Shown here: piece after piece, positions 18,820 through 26,161 of the stretch | Layout of the letters: each line of letters starts with the position of its first letter | Position numbering within the stretch: position 1 is the first letter of the stretch | Assembly: GCA_003241385.1 (NCBI GenBank) | Contig: QFPO01000003.1 | Location: 248,001 to 312,000, forward strand | Length of the DNA: 64,000 nt | Direction: 5' to 3' | From: Rhodanobacter denitrificans | GTDB taxonomy: Bacteria > Pseudomonadota > Gammaproteobacteria > Xanthomonadales > Rhodanobacteraceae | Program-made: the position numbers and the translations under genes | The notes under the pieces: generated by a model | Databases searched by the model: none | What the model was told of the DNA's origin: nothing | Seen by the model: the letters and a program-made list of their open reading frames with translations, nothing else

Positions 18820-19502
18820 ATCTCTTCGCCGCCGACGCCCGCATGGTGGGCCGTCTGATCGTCAAGGACTGGCAGGTCTACCAGAAGCAGCTGGCCGGCT
18901 TTCTGGCCGGCATCGTGCTCGCGCTCGGCCTGATCGGCACCGGCCGGCCGTGGCTGGCCGGGGCCGGCGCGATGCTGCTGATCGTGCTGCTGGTCGTGGT
19001 GGGGTCCGTCACGATCCAGACCTCGCTGCTGACCGAACGCAAGCAGCAGACCGTGCCGTTCATCATGAGTCTGCCGGTCTCGCCAATGGACGTGTACTGG
19101 GGCAAGCTGCTGGCCAACCTCGTGATCTACCTGGTGCCGCTGCTGCTGGTCGGCGGCGGCATGATCGCGCTGATCCTGACTACGCCGATTCCGGACGGGC
19201 TGGTCGTCTGGATCGTGCTGAGCGTGCTGTTCGTGCTGACCACGTTCTGCCTGTCGCTGTGCTTCGCGATCGCCTGCGAGTCGGAAGGCTGGAACGCTTT
19301 CGTGATGCTCGGCCTGATGACGCTGATCGGTCCCTTCATGTTCGTCGTCGGCCGGCTCGACGGCATCGTCGAGCACGTCCGCGGCGAGCACGTGGTCTGG
19401 ACCGCGACCGCGTCCGCGATACTGGCGGCCGAGCTGGCGACGATCGCGCTGGCGATCGTCGCGACCAGCGTCCTCTTCGCGCGCAAGCGCGCGTTCCTGT
19501 GA
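18816..19502 (+). CDS. ABC-2 type transporter permease
   Basis: 228-residue membrane protein starting at an ATG that overlaps the ATPase stop (ATGA). Six hydrophobic segments are visible, beginning LAGFLAGIVLALGLIG and LLIVLLVVVGSVTIQ and ending with the pair around AILAAELATIALAIVATSVLF. The cytoplasmic motif TERKQQTVPFIMSLPVSPMDVYWGKLL is typical of ABC-2 permeases, where it contacts the ATPase. It is the membrane partner of the preceding ATPase. Translational coupling supports a 1:1 complex. Confidence 0.88.
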   Translation: MNLFAADARMVGRLIVKDWQVYQKQLAGFLAGIVLALGLIGTGRPWLAGAGAMLLIVLLVVVGSVTIQTSLLTERKQQTVPFIMSLPVSPMDVYWGKLLANLVIYLVPLLLVGGGMIALILTTPIPDGLVVWIVLSVLFVLTTFCLSLCFAIACESEGWNAFVMLGLMTLIGPFMFVVGRLDGIVEHVRGEHVVWTATASAILAAELATIALAIVATSVLFARKRAFL

Positions 19503-19509
19503 TGCGCCC

Positions 19510-20688
19510 GTGAGCACCGCACCGCGCGTCCACTACATGGACCATCTGCGCGCGATGGCGATGCTGGCCGGCGTCGTGTTCCATGCCGCGCTGGCGTACA
19601 GCCCGATGCTGCACGGCCTCTGGCCGACCGCCGACGCCGGCGGATCGGCCGCGGTCGACGTCCTAGGCTGGGCGCTGCATCTGTTCCGCATGCCGCTGTT
19701 CTTCGTCGTCGCCGGCTTCTTCACGGCGCTGCTGGTCGAGCGGCGCGGGCTGGCCGGCCTGTTCCGCGCGCGCGTCGTCCGCGTGCTGCTGCCGCTGATC
19801 GTGCTGCTGCCGCCGCTGCTGATCGGCCTGCATGCGCTGACGGTCGCGGCGGTCGCGCACGTGCGCCACCCTTCGCCGCTGCTGGCCTGGCTGGCCGACT
19901 ACGCGCGCACGCACGGCGAGGTGCCGCTGCTGCCGACGCTGGCGCACCTGTGGTTTCTGGCCTATCTGATGCTGTTCACGCTACTGGTCTGGGCGGTCTC
20001 GACGCTGGAGGCGCCGGCGCGCCTGCAGGCCGCATGGCGCGCCTGGCGTCCGTCATGGCCGGTCGCCGCTGTCGCGCCGATCGTGCTGGTGCCGGCGCTC
20101 GCCGCGACGACGGCGCCGTGGCCGGCGCCCGAATCGCCGCTGCCGCAGCTGTGGGCGATCGCATTCTTCGGTGCGTACTTCGCGCTCGGCTACGCGCTGT
20201 GGCTCAACCCCGCCCTGCTCGATCGCCTGCGCCGCCCGGCACCGCTGTTCTTCGTCGCGGCATTGGCGCTGTACGCCACGTCGCCGTGGGTGCTCGGCAC
20301 GCCGCGGACGGAGCCGCCCGAGCCGGCGCTGCGCTGGCTCGATGCCGCCGCGGAAGCCTTCGCGGGCTTCTGGCTGACGCTGTGCTGCCTGATCGCCGGC
20401 CGGCGCTGGCTCGACACCGCCAACCCGGCGATGCGTTGGCTCGCCGATGCCTCGTACTGGGTCTATCTGGTGCATCTGCCGGTGCTGTTCGCGCTGCAGT
20501 ACCGGCTGCTCGACGTGACGCTGCCGTGGGGCGTGAAATTCGCACTGTCGACCGTGCTGACGCTGGCGGTCTCGCTGGCCAGCTATCAACTGCTGGTACG
20601 GCACAGCTGGATCGGGCGCTGGTTGAACGGTGCGCGGCCAGGCCGGGCCGCTGTACGGTCGAGTTCCGGCGCCCTGCCCGACACTTGA
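19510..20688 (+). CDS. Acyltransferase-3 family membrane protein (OpgC/OafA-like)
   Basis: 392-residue polytopic membrane protein with about ten hydrophobic helices. The N-terminal motif YMDHLRAMAMLAGVVFHAAL carries the His/Arg signature of acyltransferase-3 enzymes, which acylate periplasmic glucans, O-antigen or peptidoglycan. The C-terminal helix pair includes YWVYLVHLPVLFALQY, also typical of this family. The gene starts with GTG 7 bp after the permease stop, so it is probably the last gene of the GntR/ABC operon. That couples export or cell-envelope stress to an envelope modification (inference). The acceptor substrate is unknown. Confidence 0.87.
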   Translation: MSTAPRVHYMDHLRAMAMLAGVVFHAALAYSPMLHGLWPTADAGGSAAVDVLGWALHLFRMPLFFVVAGFFTALLVERRGLAGLFRARVVRVLLPLIVLLPPLLIGLHALTVAAVAHVRHPSPLLAWLADYARTHGEVPLLPTLAHLWFLAYLMLFTLLVWAVSTLEAPARLQAAWRAWRPSWPVAAVAPIVLVPALAATTAPWPAPESPLPQLWAIAFFGAYFALGYALWLNPALLDRLRRPAPLFFVAALALYATSPWVLGTPRTEPPEPALRWLDAAAEAFAGFWLTLCCLIAGRRWLDTANPAMRWLADASYWVYLVHLPVLFALQYRLLDVTLPWGVKFALSTVLTLAVSLASYQLLVRHSWIGRWLNGARPGRAAVRSSSGALPDT

Positions 20689-20705
20689 GCCGGCTGCGGT
20701 TCGGA

Positions 20706-20727
20706 CAGGGCGGCCGTCCGGCCTGTA
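20706..20727 (+). terminator. Hairpin after the acyltransferase gene
   Basis: ACAGGGCGG (20706-20714) pairs with CCGGCCTGT (20719-20727) with one mismatch, 17 bp past the stop at 20688. It probably ends the GntR/ABC/acyltransferase operon. The remaining 270 bp to 20995 show no gene. Confidence 0.6.
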
Positions 20728-20995
20728 CATCGAACCGATCTCGTCCAGTTCGCATCGGCACATCGCGAGGGCAAAGTGCCATCGACGAGGTGGCCGGCCC
20801 GGCTCCCCGGTCGGCAAGCCGAGCCGTATCGCGCGAAACGGCGGCTGCATGCGTTCAACCGGCTCCCCATCTCCCGTCGGCACCGGCCCGGCTCGTGCGA
20901 TCGGTCGCGACGCATGCGGGACTGGACAACGGGTCGCCATTGTCGATGATGCGAAGCGACATCCCTCTCCCGGGACGGCTACGAGGAGCGAACCT

Positions 20996-22321
20996 GTGAA
21001 TGCGAAGATCCTGCTGCGTGGCTGTACCGGTCTTGCCGTCCTGGCCGGGCTGGCCTGTTCGGCTGCGGTAACCGCCCAGACCGTCACGACGACCAACGTC
21101 CTGACCCAGGCGCCGCAGTTCAACATCTATTCCGACGACCTGCCGCCGCTGTACACGCCGCCGCCGGGCATCGTACTGCTGCGTGGAAACGAGTCGTGGT
21201 ACACGCTGACCAAGCTGACCCCGGCGCAGCAGGCGCAGCTCGGCGCCGACCTGTCGGCCAAGGTCACCAAGTTCGCCGGCTGCGATGCGTTCGACCGCAT
21301 CGAGAAGATCGTCTATATCGCCAAGGAACCGGGCGCCGTGCCGACCCAGGCCGACTTCCCGAACGCGATCGAGATCGCGCGCTTCATGACGACCTTCAGC
21401 ACCTACAACCGCGACAGCAACCCGGCGCCGTACGTGTCACCGCTGATGGACGTCAGCGCGTTCGCACCGCATCTGGCCGATCCGACCCGCGACATCTGGG
21501 TCGGCTTCGCGGGCGGCTCGTATCCGACCTATCCGAACGGATCGGGCACCTACAACCCGTGCTGGAGCAGCGGCGGCGTGCAGACGCCGAACCTGCCGAG
21601 CGCGCCGTACCCGCCAGGCCTGACCACCGAACAGGCACAGGCGATCTTCGCGCGGACCGGCTTCAGCTTCTCGCTCGATTTCGTCTCGACGCAGCCGCCG
21701 GGGCCGCTCGCGCCGTACCCGGCGATGACTTTCAGCATGGGCGATCCGGTAGTGCCCGAGGGCAGCGACCGTATGTACCTGGGCGGCGTCCTGAAGGTCC
21801 CGCTGCTCGAACCGGGCATCACGGCCATCTGGGGCTCGCTGCACGTCATCGTCACCACGCACGGCGGCAACTCCGAGTACGGCTTCAGCACCGACAACAC
21901 CGTGCAGCTCAATGGCGCCTATGTCGGCGATCCGTTCAGTACGCAGACCAATTGCAACTCGTTCATCGGCACCGCGATCAATCCGCTCAACGGCAGCATC
22001 AGCGGCGGCACCAACGGCGCCAACCCGAGCAATCCGCGCAACTGGTGCCCGGGCGGCCCGGTGCGCACCACCGTCGCCAACCCCGGCACGACCAATCCGA
22101 CCGATGCCAACCCGGGCGTCCCAGTGCGCTCGCACGTCATCAACCGCGTCTGGGTGACCGTCGGCGGCAACAGCGTGCGGCTGAACCTTGGCCCGTTCGT
22201 GACGCGCTTCGGCGGCCCGTACGATCCGACCTGCGGCAACTGCTACCCGACCTCGATCGTGTTCGTGCCGGTCATCGACGCGATCTTCGAGGATGGGTTC
22301 GAAGGCGCGGTGCGGCCCTGA
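20996..22321 (+). CDS. Secreted protein of unknown function with DGFE C-terminus
   Basis: 441-residue exported protein. The start is a GTG preceded by GAGGAGCG, and the signal peptide is MNAKILLRGCTGLAVLAGLA with cleavage near VTAQT. The mature part is rich in Pro, Gly, Asn and aromatic residues and contains six or more Cys, including CDAFDR, NPCWSSGG, TNCNSF, RNWCPGG and CGNCYPTS, so disulfide bonds are likely. No catalytic motif was recognised. It ends DAIFEDGFEGAVRP, the DGFE ending shared with other secreted proteins in this window. It stands alone and has a strong terminator. Confidence 0.8.
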   Translation: MNAKILLRGCTGLAVLAGLACSAAVTAQTVTTTNVLTQAPQFNIYSDDLPPLYTPPPGIVLLRGNESWYTLTKLTPAQQAQLGADLSAKVTKFAGCDAFDRIEKIVYIAKEPGAVPTQADFPNAIEIARFMTTFSTYNRDSNPAPYVSPLMDVSAFAPHLADPTRDIWVGFAGGSYPTYPNGSGTYNPCWSSGGVQTPNLPSAPYPPGLTTEQAQAIFARTGFSFSLDFVSTQPPGPLAPYPAMTFSMGDPVVPEGSDRMYLGGVLKVPLLEPGITAIWGSLHVIVTTHGGNSEYGFSTDNTVQLNGAYVGDPFSTQTNCNSFIGTAINPLNGSISGGTNGANPSNPRNWCPGGPVRTTVANPGTTNPTDANPGVPVRSHVINRVWVTVGGNSVRLNLGPFVTRFGGPYDPTCGNCYPTSIVFVPVIDAIFEDGFEGAVRP

Positions 22322-22329
22322 CACGACCC

Positions 22330-22356
22330 GGGAAGGCGGCTCGACGCCGCCTTCCC
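22330..22356 (+). terminator. Perfect 11-bp hairpin after the DGFE secreted protein gene
   Basis: GGGAAGGCGGC (22330-22340) and GCCGCCTTCCC (22346-22356) flank a TCGAC loop, 8 bp past the stop codon. Confidence 0.8.
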
Positions 22357-22497
22357 GATCGATCGGCCGCTACGAAGCGGCGCCCGTCGGTGGAACACGT
22401 GACGGTCGCCCGCTGAAATGGACCGGCGGTATCGACGAGATTCCATTTCTCGCGTCGTGCGAGCCGCCGGTCGCACCGTGCGATGCGGCGGAGTGGC

Positions 22498-22532
22498 ACC
22501 CTCGATCGATGCACCCCGCTTCGATCGAGGGT
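22498..22532 (-). terminator. Perfect 12-bp hairpin after mipA
   Basis: ACCCTCGATCGA (22498-22509) and TCGATCGAGGGT (22521-22532) flank an 11-nt loop, 12 bp past the minus-strand mipA stop. Confidence 0.78.
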
Positions 22533-22543
22533 CGATCGCTCGA

Positions 22544-23344
22544 TCAGAACCCGCGTGAAAGACCGAAGAACACCGACGCACTGCCATTGGCATCGCGATC
22601 GATCAACGGGCTGTCCTTGATCTCGTCGGGCAGGCTGCTGTACTTGGCCGACGCCAGCAGCGACCACTTCGATCCGATCGGCCGGAAGTAGTTGAGGCCG
22701 ACATGTCCGATCGCGACCGAGCCCGGCTTGTAGTCGACGACGCCGCGCGCGATCTCCTTGCCGAGCGTGCCGAAGTAGTAATTCGCCAGGTCCTTGGACT
22801 GCCAGGTGGCGCCGACCGTCGGCGTCAGCATGCCCTGGCCGATCGCGAACGGATATCCGTACTGGATCGAGACCTCCTGGCCGCCGCTGGTATCGGTCGC
22901 ATCGGCCAGCAGCTCCACCTCGAGCTCGCCGGCCCGGCCGCTCCACTTCATGCCGAGACCGAGATCGAAGCCGAAGTCGCGATCCTCGAGCAATCGGTAG
23001 TCGACGCCGTTGGCGGCCAGCTCGCGCCGGCCCAGATCGTCGACGTCGAAGCCGTCGAAGCGGAACTTGCCGATCGCGGCCAGCTCGAACGAGTCCCCCG
23101 AGAACAGCCGCCAGCCGGCGGTGATGCCGCGAAAGTAGAAGCGCTCGCCTTCGTAGGCGATCAGCGGAATCGGCATCATGCGTGTGCCTTCGCCGGCATA
23201 GGGGCTGTCGGACACCATCGCGGCCAGGCCGATGCTCCAGCGCGGCGGAAATCCGTCCGGCGGCACGTCGTCGGCGGCGCCCGGCTGGGCGGCGGCGTGC
23301 AGCGACAGGCCGGACAGCAGTACGGGCCACAGTCGTTTCTTCAT
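22544..23344 (-). CDS. mipA: MipA/OmpV family outer-membrane protein
   Basis: 266-residue outer-membrane beta-barrel protein. Its signal peptide, starting MKKRLWPVLLSGLSLHAAA, fixes the start at 23344. Family hallmarks are RWSIGLAAMVSDSPYAGEGTRMMPIPLIAYEGERFYFRG near the N-terminus and the C-terminal ASVFFGLSRGF ending in Phe, as needed for barrel assembly. MipA binds the lytic transglycosylase MltA in E. coli; relatives are often controlled by two-component systems and linked to cationic peptide resistance. Here it follows the kinase/regulator genes on the same strand, and a direct-repeat operator candidate lies about 90 bp upstream of its start. Confidence 0.88.
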   Translation of the reverse strand: MKKRLWPVLLSGLSLHAAAQPGAADDVPPDGFPPRWSIGLAAMVSDSPYAGEGTRMMPIPLIAYEGERFYFRGITAGWRLFSGDSFELAAIGKFRFDGFDVDDLGRRELAANGVDYRLLEDRDFGFDLGLGMKWSGRAGELEVELLADATDTSGGQEVSIQYGYPFAIGQGMLTPTVGATWQSKDLANYYFGTLGKEIARGVVDYKPGSVAIGHVGLNYFRPIGSKWSLLASAKYSSLPDEIKDSPLIDRDANGSASVFFGLSRGF

Positions 23345-23827
23345 GGAATGGCTGACCTCATCGAGTGGGGAGCGATCGCGTGCCCGCCTGCGCGTCGAAG
23401 CGGCGTGGCACGTGTCGATCAGGATGCAGCGGCGATGTCGCCGAAATGTCGTGCCTGCGGCACGGCCCACCCGCGCCGACGCTGCCCCCGGTCGCGCGGT
23501 CCGCATCCGACGGTCATACACCGACAGCGGAGCGCCGGAAGCGATCGGAGCCATCGGCGGATACGCCGGACGATGCGGCCGGGTGTTCGCGCCGCTGCGA
23601 TCGGATGCGCGCCGCCGCCGGCGCACGGAACATCCGCACGCCGTCGCGCACGGCGGGCGCGAACGTCCTTACGGTACGCACGACGCGACGAGGCGCGCCG
23701 CATCGCCGTTCTCGGCCATGGTCCGGCACATCGGCATCCATCGCCGCCTCCGAGGAGCCCAGCGACGGGGACCGCAACCGCCGATACCGCGCCGGTGCGG
23801 ATGCTGCGTGGGTACTGCGTGCCGTCG
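23345..23827. other. Intergenic region between mipA and the sensor kinase
   Basis: 483 bp without a convincing gene. Arg-rich frames cross both strands but lack signals. It carries the promoter region of mipA and the CGACAT direct repeat at 23435-23451. Confidence 0.5.
23435..23451 (-). promoter_or_regulatory. OmpR-type direct repeat upstream of mipA
   Basis: Read in the direction of mipA, the site is CGACATTTCGGCGACAT: two CGACAT hexamers with 11-bp periodicity, 91 bp upstream of the start codon. A nearly identical site stands 87 bp upstream of the RND adaptor gene. Direct repeats with this period are typical of OmpR/PhoB-family regulators, such as the one encoded at 25161-25856. Confidence 0.6.
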
Positions 23828-25168
23828 CTACGGCGCGATCACGCTGACCTCGACATCCAGCCGCGCGCGCGTGCCGACCTGCCCGCCGGACTCGATCGCG
23901 AGCCGCCAGCCGAAGCGGTCGCAGATGCGGCAGATCAGGAACAGTCCCAGACCCTGCCCGCGCACCGGCGCCGCATGGCGCAGGCTGTCGCGATAGCGCC
24001 GTGCGACCTCGACCGGATCGAAGCCGCTGCCCGAATCGGTGACGGTGATCGTGCTGCCTTCGAGCGCGATCTCGACGCTGCCGGCCTCGGTGTGCTCGAT
24101 CGCGTTGCGCAGCAGATTGCTGACCGCGATGCGCACGATCGCCTCGGGCGCGGCGATGAACGTCGGCACGAGCACGCCGACCGTCAGCCGCGCGGACTTG
24201 TCGCGCAACAGATGCTCGTGATCGCGCGCCAGACGCGGCAGCAGCTCGTGCAGTGCGGTGACGTCGACCGGCTCGGATTCCGGATCGGGCTCGCGCGCCA
24301 GGTACAGCAGGGCGACCATCGTCTCGGACAGGTCGGTCACCGCATGCTCGATGCGGCCGAGCACCGGCCGCGCAGCCTCGGGCAGCGGCATCTGCCCGAG
24401 CACGTCGGCTGCGCCGGCGATCACCGCGATCGGCGTGCGGAACTCGTGGCTGGCCTGGTCGAGCAGACTGCGTTCGCGTGCGACGAACTGCGCGACGCGT
24501 TCCAGATGCGCATTGCTGGCCTGCGCGATCATCTGGATCTCCTCGCGCGTGTACGTCATCGGCAACCGCGCCGCGGTGTCGCTCGGGTCGATCGCCTGCA
24601 TGCGCTCGGCCAGGTCCCGCACCGGACGCACCAGGTTCGCGTGCAGCCACCCGATCACTGCGCCGATCAGTATCGCGAAGATGACCGCCCACCCGACGCT
24701 GAGCAGACTGTCGTGGTTCTGCTGGTTCTCGAGCGCCTCAATGTCGACCATCGTGATCAGCCGGCCGTGCGGCAGATCGAGCACGCGCACATGGAAGCTG
24801 ACCGGCCTGTCGTCGTCTTCGAGCGACCGGAACGCGCCGAAGAAACCGCTCTCGGTCGAGTAATAGCCGGCCGGCAGGTCGGCCAGATAGGCCGGTTCCG
24901 GCGGCGTGCCGCCGTCGGTCCAGTACCAGGATCGGACGATGCCGCCGTGCGGCAGCGACGCGCCGTGCCCCTCCGCGACGCGCGCGGCATGATCGGCCGA
25001 CACCGCGGCCAGCAGATCGGCCCAGAAGCGATGCTCGATCAGGCGCTGGCTGCTGAAGCTCTGCATCGCCAGTGCGGCCAGCATCGTCAGCCCGAACACG
25101 ATCATCGCGGCGCTGATCCAGCTGTGGACACCGCGCGGCTTGCGCGGTGCGGCGCGGCACCTAGCCAC
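23828..25168 (-). CDS. Sensor histidine kinase
   Basis: 446-residue inner-membrane kinase. The first membrane segment is at about residues 17-38 and a roughly 120-residue periplasmic sensor follows. The second membrane segment is at about 165-185 (VGWAVIFAILIGAVIGWL), then a HAMP linker and a HisKA box with His241 in ASHEFRTPIAVIAG. The ATPase domain shows the N box (NLLRNAIEH), G1 (DSGSGFD) and G2 (GQGLGLFL). It starts with GTG 8 bp inside the response-regulator gene, so the pair is co-translated. The periplasmic domain gives no hint of the ligand. The context of RND pump and MipA suggests envelope or toxic-compound sensing. Confidence 0.93.
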   Translation of the reverse strand: MARCRAAPRKPRGVHSWISAAMIVFGLTMLAALAMQSFSSQRLIEHRFWADLLAAVSADHAARVAEGHGASLPHGGIVRSWYWTDGGTPPEPAYLADLPAGYYSTESGFFGAFRSLEDDDRPVSFHVRVLDLPHGRLITMVDIEALENQQNHDSLLSVGWAVIFAILIGAVIGWLHANLVRPVRDLAERMQAIDPSDTAARLPMTYTREEIQMIAQASNAHLERVAQFVARERSLLDQASHEFRTPIAVIAGAADVLGQMPLPEAARPVLGRIEHAVTDLSETMVALLYLAREPDPESEPVDVTALHELLPRLARDHEHLLRDKSARLTVGVLVPTFIAAPEAIVRIAVSNLLRNAIEHTEAGSVEIALEGSTITVTDSGSGFDPVEVARRYRDSLRHAAPVRGQGLGLFLICRICDRFGWRLAIESGGQVGTRARLDVEVSVIAP

Positions 25169-25856
25169 GATCGCAGAGCCGGTAGCCGGCGCCCGTTACC
25201 GTATGCAGCAGCGGCGCCTCGCTGTCGAGCTGGATCGCGCGGCGCAGCACGTGCATGTGCGAACGCAGCAGATCGGTCTCCGGCACGGACTCGCCCCATG
25301 CGGCACGCTCCAGGCGTGCGCGCGTGACGACCTGCGGACTCTCGCGCATCAGCAGCTCCAGCAGACGGCGGCCGGTGCGGCTGAGCGCGATGCGCCGTTC
25401 GCCGCGATGCACCTCCAGCGTGCCGACGTGGAAGCGCAGATCGCCCACGCGCAGCACGTCGTCCGGTACCGCGGACTGCCTGAGACGTGCGACCAGCGCG
25501 CGCAGCCGCACCTCGATCTCCGGCAGCGCGACCGGCTTGACCAGGTAGTCGTCCAGACCGGACTCGAAGCCGTCGATCTTGTCGGCGAGCTGGTCGCGTG
25601 CGGTCAGCATGATCACCGGCACCTTCTTCTTCGCATGGCCGCGCAGCCGGCGCAGCACGCTCAGGCCGTCCAGGCGCGGCAGGTTCCAGTCGAGCACGAT
25701 CGCGTCGTAGTCGCGCGTGGACGCCAGGTGCAGGCCGGACACGCCGTCCGGTGCGGCGTCCAGCTGATGACCGCAGCCTTCGAGATAGTCGTAGAGGTTC
25801 GCCGCGAGCTGCGCGTTGTCCTCGATGATCAGGATCGACAGGGGCTGCCTGCTCAT
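25161..25856 (-). CDS. OmpR/PhoB-family response regulator
   Basis: 231-residue two-component regulator. The receiver domain (about 1-120) has the acidic pair IIEDN, phospho-acceptor Asp56 in IVLDWNLP, and the Thr and Lys switch residues in MLTARD and YLVKPV. The C-terminal winged helix (about 130-228) has the recognition region ETDLLRSHMHVLRRAI and the wing LLHTVTGAGYRL. The start at 25856 gives the canonical SILIIEDN N-terminus. It overlaps the kinase gene by 8 bp and follows the RND genes on the same strand. Its likely targets are the adaptor/RND operon and mipA, both of which carry matching direct repeats. Confidence 0.93.
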   Translation of the reverse strand: MSRQPLSILIIEDNAQLAANLYDYLEGCGHQLDAAPDGVSGLHLASTRDYDAIVLDWNLPRLDGLSVLRRLRGHAKKKVPVIMLTARDQLADKIDGFESGLDDYLVKPVALPEIEVRLRALVARLRQSAVPDDVLRVGDLRFHVGTLEVHRGERRIALSRTGRRLLELLMRESPQVVTRARLERAAWGESVPETDLLRSHMHVLRRAIQLDSEAPLLHTVTGAGYRLCDRG

Positions 25857-26161
25857 GACTCGTCCGCCGGTAGGCGCGTGGCCGGATCGGCGCCGATGGC
25901 CGAAGGTCCATCCGGGGCACTGCACGCCGTCGCGGCGCAGATCACGCCGGCGTCGCGCGCGATCCACTCTAGCATGGCCCTCGCACATACGAAGGCGGCG
26001 CCGAGCTCGTACACCGGCGTCGCCTGTGCCGAGCGCCTCCGCCGCGTCGCGTCCGCGCGAGCGCGAGCAGCCGCGGTCCGGCCGAACGCGCCGCCGTGAC
26101 GCGACCGCCTCCCGTCCGACATCCGGCCCGCACCGCCGGCGCGTGACCTGCGCATGCGCAT
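25853..26161 (-). CDS. Possible small hypothetical protein between RND and regulator genes
   Basis: A 102-codon frame starts at the ATG directly after the RND stop codon (TAGATG) and ends in an ATGA overlap with the response-regulator start. Both junctions look like translational coupling. The C-terminal half (VYELGAAFVCARAMLEWIARD and onwards) has GC-rich third positions like real genes here, while the first 45 residues are Arg-rich and noise-like. No family is recognised. The gap could equally be a non-coding remnant. Confidence 0.3.
   Translation of the reverse strand: MRMRRSRAGGAGRMSDGRRSRHGGAFGRTAAARARADATRRRRSAQATPVYELGAAFVCARAMLEWIARDAGVICAATACSAPDGPSAIGADPATRLPADES

Noticed and set aside
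23419..23703. 94-codon Arg-rich frame downstream of the kinase
   Set aside because: Nearly one third Arg with no pattern; typical non-coding translation at high GC.
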